From: Candidatus Scybalomonas excrementigallinarum
Lineage (GTDB): Bacteria > Bacillota > Clostridia > Lachnospirales > Lachnospiraceae
Reading direction: 5' to 3'
DNA length: 39,661 nt
Assembly (NCBI GenBank): GCA_018710905.1
Contig: DVIZ01000169.1
Span: 1 to 39,661, forward strand
Below the pieces are notes generated by a model. It ran no database searches. It was not told the DNA's origin and saw only the letters and a list, made by a program, of their open reading frames with translations. Positions 17,901 through 26,359 of the stretch are shown here, one piece after another. The position numbers and the translations under genes were made by a program. Positions within the stretch are counted from its first letter, which is position 1; each line of letters begins with the position of its first letter.

Positions 17901-20900
17901 TGCAGGTAATGGAAGAAGATCTGGAACTGGTCCAGAAGCCCATGCGGATGGTAATATTGCTCAGCAAATTGGCGATGGAAGTATGGTATTTAATATTTCT
18001 ACAATTAAAGACATTGCTTCTGATATCACAAACAACTTTAGCTATGAAAGAATTGATACAGCAGAGAAAGTACATAGCTATTACAAAGAAATGTTTGAAA
18101 CAGGGTATGTTTTAGACTACTTAGAAGGACAAGCATTTTTACAATTAACACCAGAACAACAGTCTAAAATAGCAATACAAGTAAGCGAACAAAAAGATGG
18201 AACTTCTTTAAAAGTAACTTACAAAAAATTATCAGCAGAAGATTTTGAAGCAATGAATCTTCAGACTATGGAGGATTTATGGAATAATAAAATTGCTTTA
18301 AAAACTGCCGGTACTTTTTCGTCTTCTTCTTATGGAAATTATGGATATGAATCTTTCTATGATGTAAACTGGTATCAGGTACATAATGATGAGGGTTCTC
18401 CAGATAGTAGCTCATTTAAGAGATTAGCACAAGAAATGCTCGGTATTGGTGGATATGAAAATGGTTACATGACCTATATTTCAGGAAAGAGCAAAAACGA
18501 TTTAGATGCTTTAAGAAAAATTACAGGACAAGATGATATTACATGGAAATCTTATAAATTAGGTCGTTATGACGAAGTGAAAGAAAATCTTGATAAGATT
18601 CCATACTTTAATGCAGACGAAGTGATTACACAGTTTAAAAAAGCATTTGAACAAGATGCTCAAGAAGGAACTGGAAAACGTAATAATAGTATTTCTGTAA
18701 AACGAACACTCTATGGTATTGTAAAACGTGCCACAGATGACTTTAGTAATGGAAGTGTATATGAGACACCAGAAGTAATTGGAGTAGATTCTGCACAACA
18801 ACTTATCGAACTTGTAAAACAAAACCCAGCTGGATATTACCAGTTAACAACCGATATTGACTTTACAGGAATTTCAGCACAAGATGGTGCTTATATTACA
18901 TCTCGTTTTATTGGAGTATTAGATGGAAACGGGCATAGCATTACAGGAATGAAATATACATTATTTAACCAAATGCTTTATGCTCAAGTGAAAAACTTAA
19001 AAATTGTGAATCCATCTTATGAATCAGAAGCAACTGCTTATTTAGCAAAGAATTCAAAAAATGTAACGATTGATACAGTAACGGTAGATGGATCAGATAT
19101 GACACTGCCATTTGTAAAGACGAAAACAGGTACTTATTATGAATATGGTACTGTTGGCGCAGAAGTAAGAGATATTGAAATTTATTCTGTTGAAGATTTC
19201 TTAGCAATTGGTTCATCAGAAGCTGCTAAGAAGAAAAGTTATAAATTAATGACAGATTTAGATTTTGCAGACGTGAATACTTCCAACTTTGCAATTTCTG
19301 GAACATTTACTGGTAAAATCGATGGAAATGGATTTGTAATTTCTAACTTAAACAGTACAATTTTTGAAAAATTACAAAATGCTACGATTACAAACTTAGG
19401 AATTTCTGATAGCAGATTAACAAAAGCAAACCAAAAAGGTATGCTTGCAAATAGCATTGATAATTCTGTAATTGAAAAAGTTTATATGAGAAATATTAGT
19501 CTTTCTAATGATACAAATCAAGTTGGTGGAGTAGCTGGACTAATTAGCAAGAGTACGGTAAGAGAAGTATCATTAGAAAATATCAATATTAAGTCAAACA
19601 ATACAATTGGTGGTATTGCAGGTCAGATAGATAATTCTAAGGTAGAAAATTCTCTTGTTACAGGAAGAATTCAAGGAACTATTTATCATAATTTAGGTGC
19701 TAGAATTGGTGGTATTACTGGATGGGTTGGAACTGGTACAACATTAGCTAACGTTTATACAAAAGTTCAAATTGTTGCACCACAGGCTGTAGGAAATGGA
19801 GGTCTTATTGGAGGACCAAGTAGTGGAAATGTTTCTATTACAAATGCTATTGCTTTAACAACAGGAACAAGTGCAAAACGAATTGCTGGTTGGAATGTAT
19901 TAAATCAAGCTGACAATGTATACGAATATACTGGTTCTAATAGTGTAACAAATATTACAGATGCAAATAAAGAGAACGTAAAAGTTGCTTCAGAAGAACA
20001 AGTGAAAGCAGAAAGTTTTTATACAGAAAATCTTGGTTGGTCAACCGATATTTGGGACTTCTCAAATGTTGAAGCTGGTGAAACACCTCGATTAAGAAGT
20101 ATGTTAAACGTTTTTGTAGAAGATACAGAAGCACCAGTGATTGCAGGTGTTGACAACGATGGTATTTACACAAGTGCAGTTACTCCAGTGATCACAGATG
20201 AACATTTAAAATCAGTTACAATTTTAAAAGACGGTGTTGAATTTATTTATGAAGATGGTATGACTTTAACAGAAGACGGTCAATATGAAATTGTAGCAAC
20301 AGATAGAAAAAATAATGAAACATCCGTTAAATTTATCATTGATACAGCGGCTCCTACAATTGAAGTAAGTTTAGATTCTCAAGATAAGTTCTGGGAAACT
20401 TATAATCTTTCTTTCAAAGATACGTTATCAGGTATTGCAGAAGTAAAATGGGATATCGATAAAAAGCAAGTAGAAGACTTCAATAGACCAACAGCTGTAA
20501 TCGAAGTAAAAGACGAAAAAGGATTTTCTGAATCAATTACTCTTTATAAAAATAGCACTTATACATTCTATGTAAAAGATAAAGCTGGAAATGAAGATGT
20601 TTATGTATTAAATACATCTAATCTTGTGATGTCAGATAAAACTGCACCAGTAATTGCAGGCGTTGAAAATAATGGCGTTTATACAGAGGCAGTTATTCCG
20701 GTAATTACAGATGAGAATTTATCATTAGTGACTATTTTAAAAGATGGTTCTAAGATCTCATATGAAGAAGGTATGACTTTAACAGAAGATGGTGAATATA
20801 CAATTATTGCTATGGATAACGGTAATAATAAAACAACTATTACATTTACCATTAAGACAACAGTAGATAGCACTGAAGAAACAACTGATAAAGAGGAAAC

Positions 20901-21081
20901 ATCTAATACAGAGGAAGCAACTAACACGGAGGGAGCATCCGATGTAGAGGAGACACCTAGTGCTGAAGAAACAACTGATAAAGAGGAACCATCTGATGCA
21001 GAAGAGACACCTAATACAGAAGTAGATTCCGAATCTCAAGATAATTCTGCTGGTATTACAGAAACAATAGAAGCAAAATAA
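14938..21081 (+). CDS. Large secreted zinc metalloprotease, M26-like (IgA1 protease/Zmp type) with GLUG modules
   Basis: The 2047-residue protein starts with a signal peptide (about 1-33). A GLUG-rich beta-helical module lies at about 200-463. The catalytic region has HETAH (976-980, zinc ligands and catalytic Glu) followed by GNGRRSGTGPE with Glu1000 as likely third ligand, the pattern of peptidase family M26. A second GLUG module, closely similar to the first, lies at about 1455-1717. Ig-like repeats follow (TAPVIAGV at about 1900 matches EAPVIAGV near 1730), and a Glu/Thr-rich tail from about 1975 to the end. I find no LPxTG or other anchor, so it may be released or held by other contacts. 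Substrates of relatives include IgA and mucins; the target here is unknown. Confidence 0.85.
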   Translation: MRKFKHMRKSTQMLMLLMLLCAVDQSRTPVMASSVDNTTIQTISTTQEGESNKKSAVKDSIELKEVTKETVYHIKEDGSVEKISMLDITDGIPEDMSNYYAVIEMEDLPSFYAKIKEFRKENKKLVAVIEQKDLVQYAKDGSKTTGSYKFAISYKDSKGEHGIVKDATEFFKEVAANLGGTYTLTEDLDASNISADQAAILGTFTGKINGNGHKILNLKTPLFQKVNGATIENLVIENATITSSVKGILANSIENKSTINNTFIVNSSLKNNTNQMGAFAGVLNNSTIKNSAAINISIKGNNTIGGMIGQTNSGSVIENSYVTGTIEGTIYHDLGARIGGITGWHSGASIDHCFTNVTIKAPSKTGNGGLIGGPNGANPKITYSFSIANGSTNKIAGFNVLANAKEVYEYKDANGTTNINANNQDKVKEVSDIYTKSFYTDVLKLDESVWNLDLVDNGKLPSLKADPLPNTLVDYEIQENKNNIPNYKEVRNQEAYMEANEVAYANIAKLMPFASTEDWVSYGNKVGTSSSIHSKKIQYVLPLDKNGALVTGVEKQDSDVVTKILLVYEDGENEGLSVQYKNLVGDVVATYETTVGDLQYQFHNYVVDVNEELKQEVLTLAKSYDYATDIASLTSETESRLYTDYYKENVKSDLDNIVTKYILSQANYPSYLDNEAVQKQWKDKLLNETNVKKFLYAFNYYNKWYNINFNGVNLSDLIFFNGELLNQNMTREKLTNQLLSASQTLRGTASTYDFYQQVLKPYTGKEMMEFIADMAKQVAGYENPSDWFVAEFDGILKEQPIVGKEDTINYRIWDILSNLASRKKIVLPMLTAPQEDMYLISMPSQLVIGSLNRYPQYVNKDGKEREKMKQAINNYAERLEHFYGVSSNWISNSEKLLNSFVNIQYDTRFSFPSSDKADAGTQNAGTTKDPVMKWVYEAIGSFGAANGSAAYANGTDVYWIVEGALGGEYAFSVFSHETAHNQDGRYFYAGNGRRSGTGPEAHADGNIAQQIGDGSMVFNISTIKDIASDITNNFSYERIDTAEKVHSYYKEMFETGYVLDYLEGQAFLQLTPEQQSKIAIQVSEQKDGTSLKVTYKKLSAEDFEAMNLQTMEDLWNNKIALKTAGTFSSSSYGNYGYESFYDVNWYQVHNDEGSPDSSSFKRLAQEMLGIGGYENGYMTYISGKSKNDLDALRKITGQDDITWKSYKLGRYDEVKENLDKIPYFNADEVITQFKKAFEQDAQEGTGKRNNSISVKRTLYGIVKRATDDFSNGSVYETPEVIGVDSAQQLIELVKQNPAGYYQLTTDIDFTGISAQDGAYITSRFIGVLDGNGHSITGMKYTLFNQMLYAQVKNLKIVNPSYESEATAYLAKNSKNVTIDTVTVDGSDMTLPFVKTKTGTYYEYGTVGAEVRDIEIYSVEDFLAIGSSEAAKKKSYKLMTDLDFADVNTSNFAISGTFTGKIDGNGFVISNLNSTIFEKLQNATITNLGISDSRLTKANQKGMLANSIDNSVIEKVYMRNISLSNDTNQVGGVAGLISKSTVREVSLENINIKSNNTIGGIAGQIDNSKVENSLVTGRIQGTIYHNLGARIGGITGWVGTGTTLANVYTKVQIVAPQAVGNGGLIGGPSSGNVSITNAIALTTGTSAKRIAGWNVLNQADNVYEYTGSNSVTNITDANKENVKVASEEQVKAESFYTENLGWSTDIWDFSNVEAGETPRLRSMLNVFVEDTEAPVIAGVDNDGIYTSAVTPVITDEHLKSVTILKDGVEFIYEDGMTLTEDGQYEIVATDRKNNETSVKFIIDTAAPTIEVSLDSQDKFWETYNLSFKDTLSGIAEVKWDIDKKQVEDFNRPTAVIEVKDEKGFSESITLYKNSTYTFYVKDKAGNEDVYVLNTSNLVMSDKTAPVIAGVENNGVYTEAVIPVITDENLSLVTILKDGSKISYEEGMTLTEDGEYTIIAMDNGNNKTTITFTIKTTVDSTEETTDKEETSNTEEATNTEGASDVEETPSAEETTDKEEPSDAEETPNTEVDSESQDNSAGITETIEAK
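20873..20988 (+). repeat. 26-bp direct repeat in the protease tail
   Basis: The same 26 bases occur at 20873-20898 and 20963-20988, 90 bp apart and in frame, within a segment coding for degenerate EETTDKEE-type repeats. Such a tract can change length by slippage or recombination while keeping the reading frame. Confidence 0.75.
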
Positions 21082-21126
21082 AAGATTGATGAAAAAGAAT
21101 TAAAGATAGGATGACTCTTTATGAAA

Positions 21127-21160
21127 ATGAGAAGCTCAATAAGTGGGCTTCTCATTTTTT
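21127..21160 (+). terminator. Terminator of the protease gene
   Basis: ATGAGAAGC (21127-21135) pairs with GCTTCTCAT (21147-21155) and is followed by T residues to 21160. Confidence 0.85.
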
Positions 21161-21305
21161 CTTATTTATTGCTGATACAAACCACTCAGCTTTGTTTCAT
21201 TTTTAATGAATCTATTGACATAGCTGTATCCCAATGATATAAATGTTCCATCAGTGCTGATATAAATATATGATTGAACTGTGAAGAGGTTAAAAGATTT
21301 GTACT

Positions 21306-22094
21306 ATGAAAAAAGTATTGAGAGTTATTGGGAGCCTGTTTTTATTAATTGTTATATTTATTGTTGGATTTCTGATTTGGAACTCTAAGAGACAGCTTGT
21401 AAGTAAGAACTATTATAAGGAGATTGAAACTGGCGGAGATATTGAAGCCAAATACCTAGGTGTTGGTCCGTACCGTGATGTTCAATTAAAGGAGATTGCT
21501 GTCATGCAAAACTTCAAAAAATATCTGATTTACTACCCTACGGATATAACTAGAATAAATAAAAAATTTCCTCTCATCATTTGTTCTAATGGAACAGGTG
21601 TGCCTGCATCTAAATGCAGAGCTTTGTTAAAGAGAATGGCAACATGGGGATTTATTGTAGTAGGAACAGATGAGGAATATTCGTGGAATGGATTTTCTTC
21701 TGAGATGTGCCTGAAGCTTATGATTAAGCTTAACGATGCAGAAGTAGTGTTCGATTGGAGTAGTAATCCTTTTTATCAATCTGTAGATTTGGAAAATATA
21801 GGTCTTATGGGACATTCACAGGGTGGAGTCGGAGTGATTAATGCAGCAACAGTTGCTAATCATGTGGATTTTTATATGATTTTATATGATAATAACCTAA
21901 CAGATATGATATTGGATACGATCAAAGATGTGAGTGGTCCCAAAGCAGAAATGGATAATAAAGAAGCATATGGAAAGGCATTTATTGCTTATGGGATTTA
22001 TGGCTGGCTTATGGAGTGGATGTCTCGTGGAATGAAAGAATCTGAGGAAGAAATCAATGCAATGCTTACGTTTCCAGACAGTCGCCAGATGTGA
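21306..22094 (+). CDS. Membrane-anchored alpha/beta-hydrolase-like protein, probably incomplete
   Basis: The 262 residues begin with an uncleaved hydrophobic anchor (about 5-27), then an alpha/beta-hydrolase core: the FPLIICSNGTGVPAS strand-loop region, the central helix, and the nucleophile elbow GHSQGG (Ser in the middle). After NAATVANHVDF the sequence moves quickly to a C-terminal segment, LTDMILDTIKDVSGPKAE. Relatives I recall have a longer strand/helix stretch here bearing the catalytic Asp, then a His shortly after. I see no convincing Asp or His here, so the enzyme may be inactive through an in-frame internal loss. The ribosome site is weak. Function is unknown. Confidence 0.6.
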   Translation: MKKVLRVIGSLFLLIVIFIVGFLIWNSKRQLVSKNYYKEIETGGDIEAKYLGVGPYRDVQLKEIAVMQNFKKYLIYYPTDITRINKKFPLIICSNGTGVPASKCRALLKRMATWGFIVVGTDEEYSWNGFSSEMCLKLMIKLNDAEVVFDWSSNPFYQSVDLENIGLMGHSQGGVGVINAATVANHVDFYMILYDNNLTDMILDTIKDVSGPKAEMDNKEAYGKAFIAYGIYGWLMEWMSRGMKESEEEINAMLTFPDSRQM

Positions 22095-22165
22095 ACATAA
22101 CATTCCATTAATCGAAAATTGGAAAGTAACATGGGAGATGAAAATTGTTTCTTAAGATAAATAAA

Positions 22166-22192
22166 AAAGGTACTTCTTTTGAAGTACCTTTT
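22166..22192. terminator. Bidirectional terminator between the hydrolase and rubrerythrin genes
   Basis: AAAGGTACTTC and GAAGTACCTTT form a stem with a short TTTT loop. A-rich sequence precedes and T-rich sequence follows, so it can serve both converging genes. Confidence 0.8.
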
Positions 22193-22219
22193 TATTTATA
22201 TAAGATTTAATAGTATGAA

Positions 22220-22762
22220 TTAGCCGAAGTATCTTTCTAATAAACCTTTGAAAGCTTTTCCGTGACGAGCTTCGTCTCTAGCCATTTCATGAACTGTATC
22301 ATGGATAGCGTCTAAGTTAGCAGCTTTTGCACGTTTTGCTAAGTCGAATTTACCAGCTGTAGCACCGTTTTCAGCTTCTACACGCATTTCAAGGTTTTTC
22401 TTTGTAGAATCTGTTAATACTTCACCAAGTAATTCAGCGAATTTAGCAGCATGTTCTGCTTCTTCGTAAGCAGCTTTTTCCCAGTATAAACCGATTTCTG
22501 GATATCCTTCTCTATGAGCAACTCTAGCCATAGCTAAGTACATACCAACTTCTTTACATTCACCTTCATAGTTAGCTCTTAAGTCTTCCATGATATCTTC
22601 GCTAGCACCCTGAGCAACACCTACAACGTGTTCTGCAGCCCATGCCATATCAGCTGATTGTTCTTGGAATTTAGAAGCTGGTGCATTACAAACTGGACAT
22701 TTTTCTGGAGCTGTTTCTCCTTCATGAACATAACCACAAACCATACATACAAATTTTTTCAT
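22220..22762 (-). CDS. Reverse rubrerythrin (rubredoxin-like domain at the N-terminus)
   Basis: This is a cytosolic peroxide/oxygen detoxification protein of anaerobes. The 180 residues begin with a rubredoxin-like FeS4 domain (Cys6, Cys9, Cys22, Cys25: [10 protein letters not shown] and CPVCNAP). A ferritin-like di-iron domain follows, with [18 protein letters not shown] and DEARHGKAF supplying Glu and His ligands. This domain order is reversed from classical rubrerythrin. I start at 22762, nine bases after AAAGGAG; the longer forms run toward the operator or leave too little spacing. A PerR-type operator lies after its promoter and perR is the next gene upstream. Confidence 0.93.
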   Translation of the reverse strand: MKKFVCMVCGYVHEGETAPEKCPVCNAPASKFQEQSADMAWAAEHVVGVAQGASEDIMEDLRANYEGECKEVGMYLAMARVAHREGYPEIGLYWEKAAYEEAEHAAKFAELLGEVLTDSTKKNLEMRVEAENGATAGKFDLAKRAKAANLDAIHDTVHEMARDEARHGKAFKGLLERYFG

Positions 22763-22826
22763 TTTCATAATCTCCTTTTCTATAAAACTATTATTTTTTA
22801 CTACTATTATTATTTTAAAACTCATA

Positions 22827-22883
22827 AACAGTAATGATTACTGTTATTGAGCTTATTTTAGCATTTTAACTTCAGATTGTCAA
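22827..22883 (-). promoter_or_regulatory. Promoter and PerR-type operator of the rubrerythrin gene
   Basis: On the minus strand TTGACA (22878-22883) and TAAAAT (22855-22860) are 17 bases apart. Just downstream is a perfect palindrome, AACAGTAAT-G-ATTACTGTT (22827-22845). It fits the 7-1-7 Fur/PerR box pattern and would cover the transcription start. Confidence 0.85.
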
Positions 22884-23025
22884 GAGTTTTAAAAAAAACT
22901 TTTTTTGACTTTTTTCATTATCTATTGTTTGGATAGAATGGACTTTCATAAAATTTAATTTCTCTTAAAAGGAATTGTATATTCAATATTTTTATGAAAG
23001 CCCATAAAATGCAAATTTAAAACAA

Positions 23026-23430
23026 TTAACTTTCTAACTTTGGATTCTTTAAACATTCTTCGCAAGTTCCGTAGAAGAACGTAGTGTATCTTGAAACTTG
23101 ACCATGAAAGTTTTGTGATGCCATATCTTTAATGAAATCAATAGAATCCATCTCTAGATCGATCACCTTTCCACATTTCTCACATATAAAGTGATTATGA
23201 GGACTGATTCTAGCGTCATATCGATCTACTTTATCGTCGCAGGGAAGTTTGGTAATCTGTCCGAGCTCACAGAGTAGACCGAGATTGCGATATACTGTGC
23301 CTAAGCTGATATTTGGCATAATTTCTCTCATATGCATATAAATAATGTCAGCAGATGGATGATCCGTTCTAGATTCTAAAAAAGTTAAAATCGCATCGCG
23401 TTGTTTACTCTTTTTTAAAACAGGGCCCAT
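23026..23430 (-). CDS. perR: Peroxide-responsive repressor, Fur family (PerR)
   Basis: This is a metal-dependent repressor of oxidative-stress genes. The 134 residues comprise a winged helix (PNISLGTVYRNLGLL as recognition region) and a dimerisation domain. Regulatory metal ligands appear as RYDAR, HNH and the Asp of VIDLE; that Asp, in place of Fur's Glu, is a PerR mark. The structural zinc pairs are CEKC and CEEC. I start at 23430, seven bases after AAGGAG; upstream in-frame residues run through the operator and are not family sequence. The same operator motif occurs before this gene and the rubrerythrin gene, which suggests autoregulation. Confidence 0.9.
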   Translation of the reverse strand: MGPVLKKSKQRDAILTFLESRTDHPSADIIYMHMREIMPNISLGTVYRNLGLLCELGQITKLPCDDKVDRYDARISPHNHFICEKCGKVIDLEMDSIDFIKDMASQNFHGQVSRYTTFFYGTCEECLKNPKLES

Positions 23431-23469
23431 AGGCATTCTCCTTACAACTATTAAATTTAAAAAAATAAT

Positions 23470-23519
23470 ATTGATAATGATTACTGTTTTAGTATAAAAC
23501 GATTTTTTCTGAATGTCAA
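23470..23519 (-). promoter_or_regulatory. Promoter and operator of perR
   Basis: On the minus strand TTGACA (23514-23519) and TATACT (23491-23496) are separated by 17 bases. Directly downstream, 23470-23488 reads ATTGATAATGATTACTGTT on the plus strand, sharing AATGATTACTGTT with the rubrerythrin operator but with a less perfect other half. Confidence 0.85.
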
Positions 23520-23621
23520 GCATAATTTTATTTTTTTTTTCATACGATTAGCAGAAGGCAATGTAGGAAGAAAATAAAGAAAGAATATGGCGAAATAGGA
23601 CAGGGAAGGGAGAAGAAAATT

Positions 23622-26318
23622 ATGTATGAGACAAAGAGTAAAAAAGAGCTGATAAAAGAATATGCAACCGATGAGGAAATCGGAATAACAGAAGCGGAAG
23701 CCAAAAGACGATTAAAACGTTATGGAGAAAATGAATTACAGCATAAAGAGCCAAAGAAATGGTACGAGATGTTTTTAGAACAGCTAAATGAACCTTTGAT
23801 TTTTATTTTATTTATTGCTGGAGCCATTTCTATGTTATTAGGGGAGTTTAGCGATACCGTCATTATTTTAGTTGTTATTTTTGTAAATGCTATTGTTGGG
23901 GTAGTGCAGGAAGGAAAGGCGTTAAAAGCATTAGAGGCGCTAAAAAAACTGACAAGCCCTACAGCGATTGTAAAACGAGAAGGAAAGACATATGAAATAG
24001 AAGCAAAACAATTAGTGCCAGGGGATATTGTATTGCTAGAAGCAGGGAGACAAGTACCAGCGGATATTCGCCTTTTAGAGTCTAGCAGTTTAAAGGCAGA
24101 AGAGTCTGCTTTAACAGGAGAGTCGATTCCTACAAGTAAAGATGCTTCCTTTCTTTCAAAGAAAGAGCTGCCATTAGGCGATCAAAAAAATATGGTTTTT
24201 ACAACGACAAACATTATTAATGGAAGAGGAGAAGGAGTCGTTGTCGCTACAGGAATGAAAACAGAAATCGGAAAGATCGCCAGTTTATTAAATCAGTCAG
24301 AAGATGAGACAACACCACTTCAAAAGAAGCTAGCGGAACTTGGAACATTGTTAAGTGGTGTGGCAGTTTTACTATGTGTTGCTTTATTCTTAATCGCCGT
24401 ATGGCAAAAAAGACCTATTTTTGATATGCTTCTCACCGCTATATCATTGGCAGTTGCAGCAGTGCCAGAAGGCTTACCAGCCGTTGTTACCATTGTATTA
24501 GCCCTTAGTGTATCAAGAATGGTAAAGGTGCAGACCATTGTAAGACGTCTGCCTTCTGTGGAGACATTAGGCGCGGTTAGTGTCGTTTGTTCGGATAAAA
24601 CAGGGACGTTAACTCAAAATAAAATGACGGTTACCTATGGGTATTTTGATGGAAAAATTTGTCCAATGGATGAAATTTCTAACAACGTTTCTTCGGATTA
24701 TATAAAAGGATTTGTTCTTTGCAATGATGGAAAAATAGAAGAGGGAAGGAAACTAGGAGATCCAACGGAACTTGCCTTATTAGAGTTTGGGAATCAATTA
24801 GGATTTCAAAAAGAAGGCTTAGAATCACAATATCCAAGGATTCATGAAATTCCATTTGATTCCACTCGGAAAATGATGACAACTCTTCATCAAAATGGAA
24901 TGGGGACGATTAGTTATACAAAGGGTTCTACGGATGAAATTTTAAAACGATGTTCTAAAATAGAGGAAAGAGGACGGACAAGAAGTTTTTCTGTGGCGGA
25001 TAAAAAAGCCATAGAAACAGCGATGGAGTGGATGTCAAAAAAAGCATTGCGCGTATTAGCTGTAGCAAAAAGAGAAAATGATAAACAGCCGATGGAACAA
25101 GAACTGACCTTTTTAGGGCTTGTAGGAATGGTGGATCCAGCAAGGCCAGAGGCAAAAGGAGCTATTGAAACTTTTAAAAACGCTGGAGTTTCCACAGTTA
25201 TGATTACAGGGGATCATGTGGATACTGCCTTTGCTATTGCAAAAGAACTTGGTATTGCCACTAAAAAAGAGCAATGTATGAGCGGAAGTGAGTTGGATAA
25301 AATTTCTGATGAAGAGTTAGAAAAAAGACTTTCAAAACTTCGTGTTTTTGCAAGGGTATCCCCTGCTCATAAAGTAAGAATTGTAAATGGTTTTAAACGA
25401 AGAGGGGAAATTGTAGCGATGACAGGAGATGGAGTCAATGATGCCCCTTCTTTAAAAAATGCGGATATTGGGATTGCTATGGGACTTCATGGAACCGATG
25501 TGGCGAAAGAAGCAGCAGATTTAATCTTAGCAGATGATAATTTTGCCACCATTGAAAAAGCCATTGAAGAAGGAAGAGGAATTTATGCCAATATTAAGAA
25601 GGCGATTTTGTTTTTATTATCTTCAAACTTTGGGGAAATTATTACGATGTTCGTTGCCGTGCTTCTTGGAATGCCATCTCCATTAAAAGCCAGCCATATT
25701 CTATGGATCAACTTAATTACCGACTCTTTTCCAGCGTTAGCGTTAGGGGTTGATATTAATGAATATCAGTTGTTGATGGAAAAACCTCCAAGAAAGGCAA
25801 AAGAAAGTCTATTTGCCCATGGAGGACTGTTTTGCACGATTTTTTATGGAGCTTTAATTGGAGGGCTTAGTTTATTAGCCTATTTTACAGTACCTTATGT
25901 GCAGAGTATGGCAAATGGAACAGGCTTTCATATGGATGCTATGCTAGCACTATTACAACAAGAAGATATTTTAAGACGCTCTCAAACATATGCCTTTACC
26001 GTACTTGGAATCTCACAACTCTTTCATGCCATTGGCATGAGAAATACGGAACTTTCTATTTTTCGAATGAAGCACTTACAAAATAAATGGATGATCGGTG
26101 CTCTTATTTTTGGAATGGGACTTCAGCTTCTTGTAACAGAAAATCCTTATTTTGTAGCGGTATTTGGCACAGTGCGCCTGACGCTACAAGAATGGGAAAT
26201 GCTTATTTTCTTATCCATGATGCCATTATTAACTCATGAAATATTAGCACTTCGGTTTGGAGAAGAGCGTAAAAAAGACAGAGAAATTAAGGTCTATGAA
26301 GTTGAAAAAAATGAGTGA
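23622..26318 (+). CDS. P-type Ca2+-transporting ATPase (P2 class)
   Basis: This is an ATP-driven cation export pump in the membrane, 898 residues. Domains run in order: N-terminal cation-ATPase segment, actuator domain with LTGES (about 165), transmembrane ion site PEGLPA, phosphorylation site DKTGTLT with Asp325, nucleotide domain with KGSTDEIL, hinge TGDGVNDAP, and M6 NLITDSFPALALG with the Asn and Asp of the calcium site. The SERCA/LMCA1-like motifs argue for Ca2+, but other divalent cations remain possible. It is monocistronic, read away from perR and converging on ytaF. Confidence 0.92.
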   Translation: MYETKSKKELIKEYATDEEIGITEAEAKRRLKRYGENELQHKEPKKWYEMFLEQLNEPLIFILFIAGAISMLLGEFSDTVIILVVIFVNAIVGVVQEGKALKALEALKKLTSPTAIVKREGKTYEIEAKQLVPGDIVLLEAGRQVPADIRLLESSSLKAEESALTGESIPTSKDASFLSKKELPLGDQKNMVFTTTNIINGRGEGVVVATGMKTEIGKIASLLNQSEDETTPLQKKLAELGTLLSGVAVLLCVALFLIAVWQKRPIFDMLLTAISLAVAAVPEGLPAVVTIVLALSVSRMVKVQTIVRRLPSVETLGAVSVVCSDKTGTLTQNKMTVTYGYFDGKICPMDEISNNVSSDYIKGFVLCNDGKIEEGRKLGDPTELALLEFGNQLGFQKEGLESQYPRIHEIPFDSTRKMMTTLHQNGMGTISYTKGSTDEILKRCSKIEERGRTRSFSVADKKAIETAMEWMSKKALRVLAVAKRENDKQPMEQELTFLGLVGMVDPARPEAKGAIETFKNAGVSTVMITGDHVDTAFAIAKELGIATKKEQCMSGSELDKISDEELEKRLSKLRVFARVSPAHKVRIVNGFKRRGEIVAMTGDGVNDAPSLKNADIGIAMGLHGTDVAKEAADLILADDNFATIEKAIEEGRGIYANIKKAILFLLSSNFGEIITMFVAVLLGMPSPLKASHILWINLITDSFPALALGVDINEYQLLMEKPPRKAKESLFAHGGLFCTIFYGALIGGLSLLAYFTVPYVQSMANGTGFHMDAMLALLQQEDILRRSQTYAFTVLGISQLFHAIGMRNTELSIFRMKHLQNKWMIGALIFGMGLQLLVTENPYFVAVFGTVRLTLQEWEMLIFLSMMPLLTHEILALRFGEERKKDREIKVYEVEKNE

Positions 26319-26359
26319 AAGCGTAAATTTTAGGAAATCTAATGGAAAGTTTTCCTGTA

